DNA from: an uncultured Actinomycetes bacterium
GTDB lineage: Bacteria > Actinomycetota > Acidimicrobiia > Acidimicrobiales > RAAP-2
Assembly: GCA_903924205.1 (NCBI GenBank)
Contig: CAIYAP010000002.1
Span: forward strand, 124,001-188,000
DNA length: 64,000 nt
Direction of reading: 5' to 3'
The stretch's first letter is position 1. The number at the start of each line of letters is the position of its first letter. This document shows, in pieces, positions 26,851-35,891 of the stretch. The position numbers and the translations under genes are program-made. Under the pieces are notes generated by a model. It was not told the origin of the DNA and made no database searches. It worked only from the letters and a program-made list of their open reading frames with translations.

Positions 26851-27992
26851 GCGTGAGGGGTGGAGTGATAGTGATCGTCGAGACCCGAGCGATCGGTTTT
26901 CTTTCCCGTGAGACCGGGGTGAAACCAGGTGTACAGCGCGGCGGCCAGAGCCGCCACCCCCACCGGAATAAAAACGTTCACGCGGGGCAAGAACAAGGGA
27001 AAGAGCACAAAACTGCAGAGCAATACCGTCCACAGCCACAAAATGACCACCGTGCGGCGATGGCCGTGACCGAGGCGCATGAGTCGGTGGTGAATGTGCT
27101 GCTTGTCCGGGGTGGAAAAACCGGTTCCCGATGCCGTTCGACGAATGAACGCGAGGGCCGCGTCGATAAGGGGCACCCCCAAAATGAAGACGGGGATGAA
27201 CAAGGGTGCGAAGAAGAAGAATGTCACGCCACTGGTCGGAGGCGTGCGGCCCCCGATCACCATGGTCGAGGCGCTCATGAGTAGCCCCAGCATCAACGCA
27301 CCGGCATCGCCCATGAATAATCGGGCTGGGTGAAAATTGTCGGGCAAGAATCCGAGACAAATGCCGCAGGTCGCGGCGGCGATCAGCGGTCCCGGGTTGG
27401 TCGCGGGCAACAGGCCGAGAGCTTCAAGGCGAAGGCCGTAGATGAACAGGGTTCCCGACGCAATCGCCACGATGCCACCCGCAAGACCGTCGAGACCATC
27501 GATGAGGTTGATGGCGTTACTCAGGGCGAAGACCCACGCCGCGGTGACGATGGGCAAGAGCGAACTACCAATGATGATGAAACCACCAAAGGGCACCTTG
27601 AAATCCACCATCGTGGCGCCGGAAAAATACAGCACACTGGCCGCGAGGACTTGACCGGCCGTCTTCGCGGGGGCGGACATTTGACGGTAATCGTCAATCA
27701 CGCCCACGAGAAAAATGATTCCCGCCGCTAACAAAATACCCAGCACTTCGTGGTCCACCGTGATCACGGGTCGTAGGGCGGGGAAAATCGGAGCGATGGC
27801 AACGGTGGCGCAGAGACCAATAAACATCGCGGCGCCGCCACCGTATGGAGTGACGATGTCGTGCACCTTGCGCCCCCCCGGTGCATCGGTGTAATCCACA
27901 CGACGCGCCACGCGGGCCGCGGGTCTCGTCATGATGCCCGTCACTAATGCGGCAATGAGAATGACCGCGATGTAGGCAGCGACGTTGGGCAC
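26847..27992 (-). CDS. wecA: Undecaprenyl-phosphate GlcNAc-1-phosphate transferase (WecA/Rfe/TagO family)
   Basis: Polytopic membrane enzyme of 381 residues that attaches a HexNAc-1-phosphate to the lipid carrier and so starts arabinogalactan, teichoic acid or other wall glycan. Visible motifs are GGRKVHDIVTPYGGG near residue 40, GVIDDYRQM near residue 96 (metal-binding Asp pair), NAINLIDGLDGLAGG near residue 158 and the C-terminal HIHHRLMRLGHG that binds the nucleotide. Its place right before the atp genes matches rfe in mycobacteria. It starts at GTG 3 bases after the glyA stop, so it is coupled to glyA. Confidence 0.93.
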   Translation of the reverse strand: MPNVAAYIAVILIAALVTGIMTRPAARVARRVDYTDAPGGRKVHDIVTPYGGGAAMFIGLCATVAIAPIFPALRPVITVDHEVLGILLAAGIIFLVGVIDDYRQMSAPAKTAGQVLAASVLYFSGATMVDFKVPFGGFIIIGSSLLPIVTAAWVFALSNAINLIDGLDGLAGGIVAIASGTLFIYGLRLEALGLLPATNPGPLIAAATCGICLGFLPDNFHPARLFMGDAGALMLGLLMSASTMVIGGRTPPTSGVTFFFFAPLFIPVFILGVPLIDAALAFIRRTASGTGFSTPDKQHIHHRLMRLGHGHRRTVVILWLWTVLLCSFVLFPLFLPRVNVFIPVGVAALAAALYTWFHPGLTGKKTDRSGLDDHYHSTPHA

Positions 27993-27995
27993 GAA

Positions 27996-29288
27996 CTACA
28001 ACTCCGTGAAGTTGCGATACGGGTTGAACTGCCCGCAGAACTCACGAACTTCATCGCGTACTTCCGAGATGACAGTCTCATCGTGTCGGCCTCGCAGGGC
28101 CCGCACCATGAGGTCGGCAATACGCGCGAATTCGTTCTCCCCCATGCCGGCAGTGGTCTCCGCTGCGGTACCGACGCGAAGACCGGAAGTCACAAAAACG
28201 CTGCGCGGATCGTCAGGAATGGCATTGCGATTCGCCGTGATGCCCGCACGATCGAGAACTTCTTGGGCTTCTTTACCCGTGAGTTCTTCGTCGAAACTAC
28301 GCAAGTCCAGCAATGCCATGTGGTTCTCGGTGCCGCCAGACACCAGTCGAAAACCACGCTCCGTCAGGGCGTCACTGAAGGCGTAGGAATTGGTCACCAC
28401 TTGTTGCGAGTACTCAGCAAAAGCGGGCTGGGCAGCTTCGCGGAACGCCACCGCCTTGGCGGCAATGGCGTGCTCGAGCGGTCCACCCTGCTGGCCCGGA
28501 AAAACTGCCGAGTCAATCTTCTTGGCGTGTTCGTCTCGACACAAAATCGCCGCGCCACGCGGACCGCGCAGCGTCTTGTGCGTGGTGAACGTCACGACGT
28601 CGGCATACGGCACCGGATTGGGGTGTACGCCACCGGCAATCAAGCCCGCCACGTGGGCCGAGTCGAACATGAGCAGGGCACCAACCTCGTCCGCAATTTC
28701 TCGGAAAGGCGCCGCGTCGATCTTGCGCGAGTAGGCCGAGGCACCGGCCACAATCATCTTGGGTCGGTGCTGCCGCGCCATCTCTCGCACGTGGTCGAAA
28801 TCGATAATCTCACCGGGGTTCTCCGGATCATCATTTCGTGGCGTCAGTCCATACGAGACAAAGTTCCAGAAGGTGCTGGTCAACGACGCCGGCGAACCGT
28901 GAGTGAGGTGGCCACCTTGGTCAAGGCGCATCGCCAGCACGGTGTCACCCGGATTCAGCAGGGCGGTATAGACCGCCACGTTGGCGTTCGCACCGGCATG
29001 TGGCTGAACATTGGCGTGGTCCGCGCCAAACAATGCCGTCAGGCGACGCCGGGCGATGTCCTCGATTTCATCCACCACCTGATTGCCGCCGTAGTAACGA
29101 CGACCGGGGTAGCCCTCGGCGTATTTATTCGTCAAGATGGAACCGGTGGCGGCCATGACGGCTGGCGAGGTGAAGTTCTCGCTGGCGATGAGCTGCAAGG
29201 TGGTCGTTTGGCGCACCCACTCCGCCTTGAGTAGTGCCGAGATTTCCTCATCGGAGCGAATCCACGAATCAAACGGAGACGATGTCAC
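27996..29288 (-). CDS. glyA: Serine hydroxymethyltransferase
   Basis: PLP enzyme of 430 residues that moves the serine hydroxymethyl group to tetrahydrofolate, giving glycine and 5,10-methylene-THF. IASENFTSPAVMAATGSILTNKYAEGYPGRRYYGG near the N-terminus and VTFTTHKTLRGPRG, with the PLP Lys, are diagnostic. GTG is the start, with AAAGG a few bases upstream. It begins 10 bases after the rpiB stop and leads into wecA and the atp genes. Confidence 0.97.
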   Translation of the reverse strand: MTSSPFDSWIRSDEEISALLKAEWVRQTTTLQLIASENFTSPAVMAATGSILTNKYAEGYPGRRYYGGNQVVDEIEDIARRRLTALFGADHANVQPHAGANANVAVYTALLNPGDTVLAMRLDQGGHLTHGSPASLTSTFWNFVSYGLTPRNDDPENPGEIIDFDHVREMARQHRPKMIVAGASAYSRKIDAAPFREIADEVGALLMFDSAHVAGLIAGGVHPNPVPYADVVTFTTHKTLRGPRGAAILCRDEHAKKIDSAVFPGQQGGPLEHAIAAKAVAFREAAQPAFAEYSQQVVTNSYAFSDALTERGFRLVSGGTENHMALLDLRSFDEELTGKEAQEVLDRAGITANRNAIPDDPRSVFVTSGLRVGTAAETTAGMGENEFARIADLMVRALRGRHDETVISEVRDEVREFCGQFNPYRNFTEL

Positions 29289-29298
29289 GGTCTACCTT

Positions 29299-29748
29299 TC
29301 AGCGTGCGGCGTCGAGCGCAGCGATTTTGTCGAGTCGGCCCAGATGACGACCCTCACCCGGGGTTGTGTCAAGCCAGGCGGCCACACAATCGAGGGCGAC
29401 TTGGGTGCCCAGCACGCGCGCGCCGAGGCACAGCACATTGGCGTGGTTGTGTTCGCGAGAGAGGCGCGCCGTGGTGACGTCGTGAACCAGAGCCGCGCGA
29501 ACGCCGCTGACTTTGTTGGCAGCAATCGAAATGCCGATACCCGTTCCGCAAATGGCAATCCCGAGATCAGCGAGATTCCCGACGACGGCGTGGCCCACGG
29601 CGGAGCCAAAGTCGGGGTAGTCCACCGACTCGCGGCCGTTGTCGGGGCCAAGGTCGACGACCTCGTGTCCCGCGGAGGTCAACGCCACCGCAATCTCCGC
29701 CTTCAGGTCGTATCCCGCGTGGTCAGAACCAAGAGCAATTCGCATCAT
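29299..29748 (-). CDS. rpiB: Ribose-5-phosphate isomerase B
   Basis: RpiB/LacAB-family isomerase of 149 residues that interconverts ribose-5-phosphate and ribulose-5-phosphate. The N-terminus MRIALGSDHAGYDLK, the CGTGIGISIAANKVSGVRAALVHDV segment (with the catalytic position in the GTGIG loop) and SREHNHANVLCLGARV are typical. Two ATG codons stand side by side at 29748 and 29745; TAGGGT ends 7 bases before the second, so either is possible. It heads the run that leads to the atp genes. Confidence 0.94.
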   Translation of the reverse strand: MMRIALGSDHAGYDLKAEIAVALTSAGHEVVDLGPDNGRESVDYPDFGSAVGHAVVGNLADLGIAICGTGIGISIAANKVSGVRAALVHDVTTARLSREHNHANVLCLGARVLGTQVALDCVAAWLDTTPGEGRHLGRLDKIAALDAAR

Positions 29749-29801
29749 CGTCACCCTAGTTGTCGCCACCTCTCATTTCATGAAGGTGATACAACGGAGA
29801 G

Positions 29802-31295
29802 GTGACTCTTGACCCCTGGACTGCCGTGATAGTGGGCGCTGGCCAAATCACGGACCGACCCGCCGCCGGTGCCGTGTATCGCGACCGCCCCACTCCCCAC
29901 TCGCTCATGGCGCAGTCCAGCGAACTCGCCTTGCTCGACAGCGGGAGCGAGCGCCTGCGCGCCGCCATCACCGATATCGCGGCCGTTCGCTCTTTCACCT
30001 GGCACCCCGATGATCCGGCTCGCCTCCTCGCTGACGCCCTGGGCTGTTCACCCGAGGTGCGCACCACCACCACCACCGTGGGAGGCAACATCCCTCAGCA
30101 GCTCTTGCACCTCAGCGCGGCACGCATCGTGAACGGCGAGGACTGTGTCGTTCTCGTGGCGGGCAGTGAGGCCATGCATGCCGCATCCATCGCTCGCAAG
30201 GAGGGAATCCGTCCCGAGTGGCGTGACGAGAAGAGCGAATCGGCCACCTTGCTCGCCGATGAAGATGTCCCCCTCACCGCTCTCGAATACGCCGCCGGCT
30301 TAACGCAACCTACCGATTGCTACCCCCATTTCGAAAACGCTCGCCGCATCGCTCAGGGATGGACGAGGGCCGAGCATCTTGATCGTGTCGGCCGGATCTG
30401 GTCACGTTTCGCCGAGGTCGCCGCGACGAATCCCTACGCGTGGCTTCGCGATGGGGCCAGCAGCGCGAGCATCACCACCGTGACCGATCGCAACCGACTC
30501 GTGGCGGCGCCCTATACCAAGACCATGGTCGCCAACTTGCCGGTCGACATGGGTGCGGCCTACATCATCATGAGCGCGGGACGCGCTCAGCAGCTCGGCA
30601 TCTCCGCGGACCGTTTCGTTTTTCCGCACGTGGGCGCCGACGCATCGGATCATTGGTTCATTTCCGATCGCGAGCGACTAGACGACTCGCCAGCCATGCG
30701 ATTGCTGTGGGAATCAATTCGCTCCACCGGTGTCAGCGCCGATGATCTCGACGCCTTCGACATCTACAGCTGCTTTCCCACGGTGGTGCAAACGGCGGCG
30801 GACATCCTCGGCATCGACCCCCTCACCGATGAGCGTCCCTTGACCTTGACGGGCGGTCTGACGTTTGGTGGCGGACCGGGTAACAACTACACCACGCACG
30901 GGATTTGCCAGATGGTGGAGAGGGTCCGCGGCACCTCACGGCGCGGTCTCACCACCGGCCTCGGTTGGTTTTCCACCAAACATTCGTGGGGCGTCATGGG
31001 TGGCGCTCCGGCGGCAGAACCGTTTCGCCACTTCGAGAGACAAGCCGACGTGGATGCCATGCCTCGCTGCGAGACGGTCGCTCTTGATGGCGACGTGACG
31101 GTCGAGTCATTCACGGTGGTGGCGGGGCGAGACAACCACTTCATTCGCTCCACGATTTCGGGCCGTCACTCCTCCGGCGTGCGCAGCTGGGCGCGAAGTG
31201 ACTCCGCAGACCTCGCTCAGGAGTTACTGACGCGTGAATCGCCCCACACGCGGGCCACGATCGCGAACGGCCAGTTCACCTTGCGAGACAGTTAA
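29802..31295 (+). CDS. Thiolase-like protein with extra C-terminal domain (TLP1-like)
   Basis: A 497-residue thiolase-fold protein. The N-terminal VIVGAGQITDRP, the middle GNIPQQLLHLSAARIVNGEDCVVLVAGSEAM, and GGLTFGGGPGNNYTTHGICQMVERVR match the thiolase superfamily, but the usual catalytic Cys position in the first half reads TTVGGNIPQ and has none. A C-terminal domain of about 90 residues (VESFTVVAGRDN onward) follows. This resembles mycobacterial thiolase-like proteins such as TLP1, which carry an OB-fold tail. It may bind acyl-CoA or act in degradation of a side chain. TACAAC ends 6 bases before the GTG. It breaks an otherwise conserved minus-strand gene series. Confidence 0.75.
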   Translation: MTLDPWTAVIVGAGQITDRPAAGAVYRDRPTPHSLMAQSSELALLDSGSERLRAAITDIAAVRSFTWHPDDPARLLADALGCSPEVRTTTTTVGGNIPQQLLHLSAARIVNGEDCVVLVAGSEAMHAASIARKEGIRPEWRDEKSESATLLADEDVPLTALEYAAGLTQPTDCYPHFENARRIAQGWTRAEHLDRVGRIWSRFAEVAATNPYAWLRDGASSASITTVTDRNRLVAAPYTKTMVANLPVDMGAAYIIMSAGRAQQLGISADRFVFPHVGADASDHWFISDRERLDDSPAMRLLWESIRSTGVSADDLDAFDIYSCFPTVVQTAADILGIDPLTDERPLTLTGGLTFGGGPGNNYTTHGICQMVERVRGTSRRGLTTGLGWFSTKHSWGVMGGAPAAEPFRHFERQADVDAMPRCETVALDGDVTVESFTVVAGRDNHFIRSTISGRHSSGVRSWARSDSADLAQELLTRESPHTRATIANGQFTLRDS

Positions 31296-31878
31296 CAATC
31301 TGTTCTCGGGTGAGCGCACCCTCACGACGAATTATGAACTCACCGGTGAGGTCGACCACGGTGGACACGTCGCCACCACGTCGGCCCCCATCCCAAATGA
31401 TGTCGGCTCGGCGACCCACGCCGCTCATCGCCATCACGGCACTGGTAGCTGGCGGCGATCCGTGTTCATTCGCGCTGCTGACCGCCAGTGGACCGGTGAG
31501 CCTCAGCAAGGCAACGAGTTGCTCGTCATTCGGCACCCGCAGACCAATGCTGCCCACTCCTCCGATGAGTTCGGCACGTGCGGCATCGGTGGGCACGATG
31601 AGAGTCAAGGGGCCGGGCCAGAAAGCATCAGCCAGCGCCGCGGCGTCATCTGACCACGATGTCGCGAGGGATCTCGCACTCGCCGTATCGGGACACATCA
31701 CGGGGAGAGCGACACTCTCGGGACGCTGCTTGACCACGAAGAGCCGTCGCACCGCCTCCAGGTGGTCCAAGGATGCGGCCACGCCGTAGACGGTGTCAGT
31801 AGGGATGACGGCGACCCCTCCCCCTAACAGGACGTCAGCGACGGCGGAGATGTCGGAGGTCAAGATGGTCGCCACCAT
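31276..31878 (-). CDS. ywlC: L-threonylcarbamoyladenylate synthase (Sua5/YwlC/TsaC)
   Basis: A 200-residue YrdC-fold enzyme that makes threonylcarbamoyl-AMP from threonine, bicarbonate and ATP, the first step of t6A37 modification of ANN-decoding tRNAs. Visible are GGGVAVIPTDTVYGVAA near residue 19, VVKQRPESVALPV (the KxR substrate motif), AFWPGPLTLIV and GPLAVSSANEHGSPPATSA. It overlaps prmC by 19 bases at its start and converges into the last 20 bases of the thiolase-like gene. The order prfA-prmC-ywlC matches that of mycobacteria. Confidence 0.94.
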   Translation of the reverse strand: MVATILTSDISAVADVLLGGGVAVIPTDTVYGVAASLDHLEAVRRLFVVKQRPESVALPVMCPDTASARSLATSWSDDAAALADAFWPGPLTLIVPTDAARAELIGGVGSIGLRVPNDEQLVALLRLTGPLAVSSANEHGSPPATSAVMAMSGVGRRADIIWDGGRRGGDVSTVVDLTGEFIIRREGALTREQIVNCLAR

Positions 31879-32693
31879 GCTTCCAAGATGCGGTCGTTGC
31901 CCGCGAGATCACGATGGGTCATGACGTCAACATAACCAGCGTCGAGCGCGGCCAAGCGGGCCGCGTCTCCGTGTGCCTCGTGGTGCTCAATGAAGAGCAC
32001 GCCGTGTCGCGCCAACCAGTGGCGCGACGTATCGATGATCTCGAGCACATCGGCAAAGCCCACGATGCCGGCCGCATCCGGAGACACCAACGCGCCGAGG
32101 GGTTCAAATTCCAACTCGCGCTGGAGACTCGCCATCTCGTCGGCACCCACATAGGGCGGGTTACTCGCCACCAACGCGATTCGTCCGCGCCACGCGGGAT
32201 CGACATCGCGCCACCACGACGAGTGGATGAAGGTTGCCGCCATGAGTTGGTTCTTCTTCGCGTTCGACTTTGCCACCTGCAAGGCGTCAGTGGATTCGTC
32301 AATGGCGAGAAGAGTGCCGAGAACGCCACGATCAGCGAGGCCCGCCAGAAGCGCGAGGCCAATAGCCCCCGATCCGCAACCTAAGTCCGCCATCATGGGC
32401 GTGCGCCAGTCTGCCCGGGCGAGGGCGGCGAGGGCGTGGCCCACTAGTTCTTCGGTTTCGGGACGCGGAATGAGGACGCGGGGGTCAACATCGAGGTCGA
32501 GAGTGCAAAAGGGCCAATGCCCGATGATGTATTGCAATGGCTCTCCGGCGAGTCGACGCGTGGCGGCGAGCTCCACGGCGGGCCAACTCTCATCGTCACC
32601 GCCGATGGCAAATTCCTCGACCAGCCATCGAGCTTCGTGTCGAGCAATCCCGCGCTCGACGAGTCGCTCGACAAAATCAGCTCGCGCGGCCAT
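31860..32693 (-). CDS. prmC: Peptide chain release factor N5-glutamine methyltransferase
   Basis: SAM-dependent methyltransferase of 277 residues that methylates the Gln of the GGQ motif in release factors. An N-terminal helical domain is followed by LIPRPETEELV, the SAM loop ADLGCGSGAIGLALL near residue 118 and the catalytic SNPPYVG near residue 185. The ATG at 32693 gives a normal length and overlaps the end of prfA by 17 bases. The substrate protein RF-1 is encoded directly upstream. Confidence 0.94.
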   Translation of the reverse strand: MAARADFVERLVERGIARHEARWLVEEFAIGGDDESWPAVELAATRRLAGEPLQYIIGHWPFCTLDLDVDPRVLIPRPETEELVGHALAALARADWRTPMMADLGCGSGAIGLALLAGLADRGVLGTLLAIDESTDALQVAKSNAKKNQLMAATFIHSSWWRDVDPAWRGRIALVASNPPYVGADEMASLQRELEFEPLGALVSPDAAGIVGFADVLEIIDTSRHWLARHGVLFIEHHEAHGDAARLAALDAGYVDVMTHRDLAGNDRILEAWWRPS

Positions 32694-33762
32694 CGCTCTC
32701 CGCCAGCAGACGGGCACGCTTATCGGCCAGAAGGGGGTCGACCAAGGGGTCGAGGTCGCCGGCAAGAACGCCGTCGAGCGAATAGAGAGTCACGTTGATG
32801 CGGTGATCGGTGACGCGATTCTCTTTGAAGTTATACGTGCGAATCTTTTCCGAGCGACCGCCGCCACCGATTTGGCTGCGCTTGAGGTCCCCCACTTCGG
32901 CCGCGTGGGCATCCTGGGCAGCCTTGAGTAAACGAGACCGCAGCACGATCATCGCCTTGGTGCGGTTTTGCAGCTGGCTGCGCTCATCCTGCATCGCGAC
33001 CATGATGCCGGTGGGCACGTGCGTGATACGAACGGCGGAGTCGGTGGTGTTGACGTGTTGTCCACCCGCCCCCGACGCGCGATAGATATCAATCTTGAGA
33101 TCATTGGGGTCAACGTCAATGTCGACTTCTTCGGCCTCGGGCATCACCGACACCGTGGCCGAGCTGGTGTGCACACGACCCTTAGTTTCCGTCGCCGGAA
33201 CTCGCTGGACTCGGTGCACGCCCGCTTCGCCTTCGAGGCGCATCCACACGTCATCGCCCTTAACCAGAAAAGTGACTTCATCGAGTCCGCCGAGCGGTGA
33301 CTCACGCTCTTCGACGACTTCGAATTTCCAATTGCGAAGGGCGAAGTAGCGGCGATACATCTCGGCGAGATCGCTCGCGAAGAGATTGGCTTCTTCGCCA
33401 CCTTCGGCACCACGAATTTCCATGATGACGTTGCGGCCGTCGTTGGGGTCGCGCGGCAAGAGCAACTCTTCGAGCACGAGGGCGAGTGCGTCGGCGCGTG
33501 CTTCCGCACCGGCCATCTCCTCACGCCACATTTCTTTGTCATCACCCGACGAATCCGACATCATGTCGCGGGCCTCTTGTGCGTCATCGCGGGCCGCGGT
33601 CAATTGGCGCCAGCAACCGACGATTTCGGTTAGCTCCTTGTGGCGACGTGACAGGTCTCGGAGTCTCTTAAGGTCATTCGCGACATCAGGCTGCGCGAGT
33701 TCTGATTCGACCTGCGTCAGTTCGTCGGCGAGAGCCGTCAGGGTCTCGTCGATGGAGCGCAC
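32677..33762 (-). CDS. prfA: Peptide chain release factor 1
   Basis: RF-1 of 361 residues, recognises UAA and UAG in the ribosomal A site. The GASGAGGQHVNTTDSAVRITH segment near residue 225 carries the GGQ peptidyl-transferase motif. The region around PATETKGRVHTSSATVSV holds the stop-codon-reading PxT-type loop. It lies between rpmE and prmC. GTG is the start, and the spacer to rpmE is 20 bases. Confidence 0.97.
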   Translation of the reverse strand: MRSIDETLTALADELTQVESELAQPDVANDLKRLRDLSRRHKELTEIVGCWRQLTAARDDAQEARDMMSDSSGDDKEMWREEMAGAEARADALALVLEELLLPRDPNDGRNVIMEIRGAEGGEEANLFASDLAEMYRRYFALRNWKFEVVEERESPLGGLDEVTFLVKGDDVWMRLEGEAGVHRVQRVPATETKGRVHTSSATVSVMPEAEEVDIDVDPNDLKIDIYRASGAGGQHVNTTDSAVRITHVPTGIMVAMQDERSQLQNRTKAMIVLRSRLLKAAQDAHAAEVGDLKRSQIGGGGRSEKIRTYNFKENRVTDHRINVTLYSLDGVLAGDLDPLVDPLLADKRARLLAESDGRAS

Positions 33763-33782
33763 GGTCTAAGTGTCCAGGCCGA

Positions 33783-34007
33783 TCAGGCCTTGGGGGCGCG
33801 GGCCTTGCCCTTTGCGGCGTAGCGACGGTTGAACTTCTCGATACGACCACCGGTGTCGACGAGCTTCTGCTTACCAGTAAAGAAGGGGTGGCACTCGTTG
33901 CAGAGTTCGATCGAGATGGCAGCCTTGGTAGAGCGAGTCTGGAACGAGTTACCGCACGAGCAGGTGACGGTGGCGTCGATGTAGTTCGGGTGGATACCAG
34001 TCTTCAT
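33783..34007 (-). CDS. rpmE: 50S ribosomal protein L31, zinc-binding form
   Basis: A 74-residue ribosomal protein. MKTGIHPNY starts it, CSCGNSF (Cys16, Cys18) and [26 protein letters not shown] supply the four zinc ligands, so it is the C+ type rather than the zinc-free paralogue. AAAGGAGCAATT lies before the ATG. It is between rho and prfA, as in many Gram-positive genomes. Confidence 0.97.
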   Translation of the reverse strand: MKTGIHPNYIDATVTCSCGNSFQTRSTKAAISIELCNECHPFFTGKQKLVDTGGRIEKFNRRYAAKGKARAPKA

Positions 34008-34066
34008 AATTGCTCCTTTGGTGCCGGATAATCCTAGTGGACGGCGAGATATCTCGCCACTTCGAC

Positions 34067-35767
34067 CTAACTCGTGGGGTTGGGTCCCTTGCCGATTTCA
34101 GCCAAGAACTCGTCATTTGAGCGAGTTTGACGCAGTTTGTCGATGAGAAGTTCTAGCCCAGCTGCCTCGCGGCCCTCGGCCGAGAGGCCATTGAGGACGC
34201 GACGAAGCTTCCACACCTGTGGCAATTGGTTGCGGTCAAAGAGCAACTCTTCGTGACGGGTCGAACTGGCGTTGACGTCGATGGCCGGGTACAGACGGCG
34301 CTCCGCCAAACGACGGTCCAACTTGAGTTCCATGTTGCCGGTGCCCTTGAATTCTTCGAAGATCACTTCGTCCATCTTCGAGCCCGTCTCCACCAACGCG
34401 GTAGCGAGGATCGTTAACGAACCGCCCTCTTCGATATTGCGCGCCGCACCAAAGAACTTCTTCGGCGGATACAGCGCACCTGAGTCCACACCACCCGACA
34501 TGATGCGGCCAGTGGCCGGCTGCGCGAGGTTGTAGGCACGAGCCAGGCGGGTGATGCCGTCGAGGATGATGACGACGTCACGGCCCATTTCCACCAGACG
34601 CTTCGCGCGCTCGATGGTTAGCTCGGCGATGTGGGTGTGCTCTTCGGCCGGACGGTCGAAGGTCGACGCCGCAACTTCACCACGAACGCTGCGACGCATG
34701 TCGGTGACTTCTTCGGGACGCTCGTCAACGAGCAACACGATGAGGTGCACGTCGGGATTGTTCGCCTCGATGGATTGTGCGATTTGCTTCATCACCGTGG
34801 TCTTACCGGCCTTCGGCGGCGACACGATGAGGCCACGCTGACCTTTGCCGATGGGGGCGATGAGGTCCACGATGCGCGGTGTCAGGTCGAGCTTCGGTGC
34901 GTCGAGGGTTTCGAGTCGCAGCTTCTCGTCAGGAAACAAGGGGGTCAAGTCTTCGAAGCGAGGACGGTGACGGGCAAGTTCGGGGTCAAAGCCCTGAATG
35001 GTGTCAACGCGATACAGCGCGGGGTACTTCTCATTTGATGCCGCGGGACGAAACGCACCGGTGATCGTGTCACCCTTACGAAGCGCATACTTGCGAACGG
35101 TAGAGACCGCCACGTAGCAGTCCTTGGGGCTCGAGAGATAACCGTTCGTGCGCAAGAAGCCGTAGCCATCATCGCGCAAATCCAGAATGCCCTCGACCTC
35201 GATGAGCTCGCCGGTGTAGGACTGGTCGACATTGCCACCCTGGGGCTCGCCACGTTCGTAGCGATCGCGACCACGGTTGCGACCCTTGCGACGACCATTT
35301 CGGTCACCGTCAAAGTCTCGATCTGGTTGATTACCTCGGCCCTGCGGATTACCACGGCCTTGTTGGTTATCGCGAGGAGGGCGCTGGTCTCGATTTTCAC
35401 GAGGCTCACGCGGCTCGCGCGGCTCTCGTTGTTCGCGCGGCTCTCGTTGTTCCGCCGACACCGTCGAAATGGTGGTGGACTCGCCGAGGAGGTCGTCAAG
35501 GTCGTCCGGCGTGGCAACCACTCGTCGAGACCGGATAGCACCCGACGCACGGTCGGTCGCGGGAGTCGGCGCGGGGTCCGCGGACTCGGTGCTACCCGTG
35601 GTGGGCTTCGACTTGGGCTTCGTGTCGTCGCCCACGATGATCTTCTTCAGCGTTTCTTCGCTGGAGCGAGGACCCGGCGTGTGGCCGAGGGCTCGAGCGA
35701 GGGCGAAGAGTTCTTCTTTGGACTTGCCGTCCAACTTGGCACGTTCATTGCTAGATGACATGGTCAT
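34067..35767 (-). CDS. rho: Transcription termination factor Rho with Arg-rich insert
   Basis: RNA-dependent ATPase hexamer of 566 residues. After a short Rho N-domain ([14 protein letters not shown]) comes a low-complexity, disordered stretch of about 120 residues rich in Arg, Glu, Pro, Gly and Asn, with REPREQ-like repeats (35395-35460). The RNA-binding domain ([29 protein letters not shown]) and the ATPase P-loop [15 protein letters not shown] near residue 317 follow. Such inserts are normal for actinobacterial Rho and add RNA binding. AAAGGA precedes the first ATG; another ATG two codons on is possible. Confidence 0.97.
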   Translation of the reverse strand: MTMSSSNERAKLDGKSKEELFALARALGHTPGPRSSEETLKKIIVGDDTKPKSKPTTGSTESADPAPTPATDRASGAIRSRRVVATPDDLDDLLGESTTISTVSAEQREPREQREPREPREPRENRDQRPPRDNQQGRGNPQGRGNQPDRDFDGDRNGRRKGRNRGRDRYERGEPQGGNVDQSYTGELIEVEGILDLRDDGYGFLRTNGYLSSPKDCYVAVSTVRKYALRKGDTITGAFRPAASNEKYPALYRVDTIQGFDPELARHRPRFEDLTPLFPDEKLRLETLDAPKLDLTPRIVDLIAPIGKGQRGLIVSPPKAGKTTVMKQIAQSIEANNPDVHLIVLLVDERPEEVTDMRRSVRGEVAASTFDRPAEEHTHIAELTIERAKRLVEMGRDVVIILDGITRLARAYNLAQPATGRIMSGGVDSGALYPPKKFFGAARNIEEGGSLTILATALVETGSKMDEVIFEEFKGTGNMELKLDRRLAERRLYPAIDVNASSTRHEELLFDRNQLPQVWKLRRVLNGLSAEGREAAGLELLIDKLRQTRSNDEFLAEIGKGPNPTS

Positions 35768-35891
35768 CGATTCCTTTCCGGCCTACGAAAAAGGAAGACC
35801 GAAAGTTCAGGGGAAAGTCGCGGGAGAAGTCCCTGCACCCATCAGGCGCGCTCGACTAATCATCACTATAGCAAGGTCCTGGCACGCAGCG

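Noticed and set aside
28083-29234. Long plus-strand open frame (383 codons) antisense to glyA
   Set aside because: Same reason: mirror of a conserved gene with no domain signal.
35395-35460. Repeated GCGGCTCTCGTTGTTC-like units as a CRISPR or VNTR
   Set aside because: They are in frame inside rho and encode the REPREQ-type disordered insert; there are no spacers.
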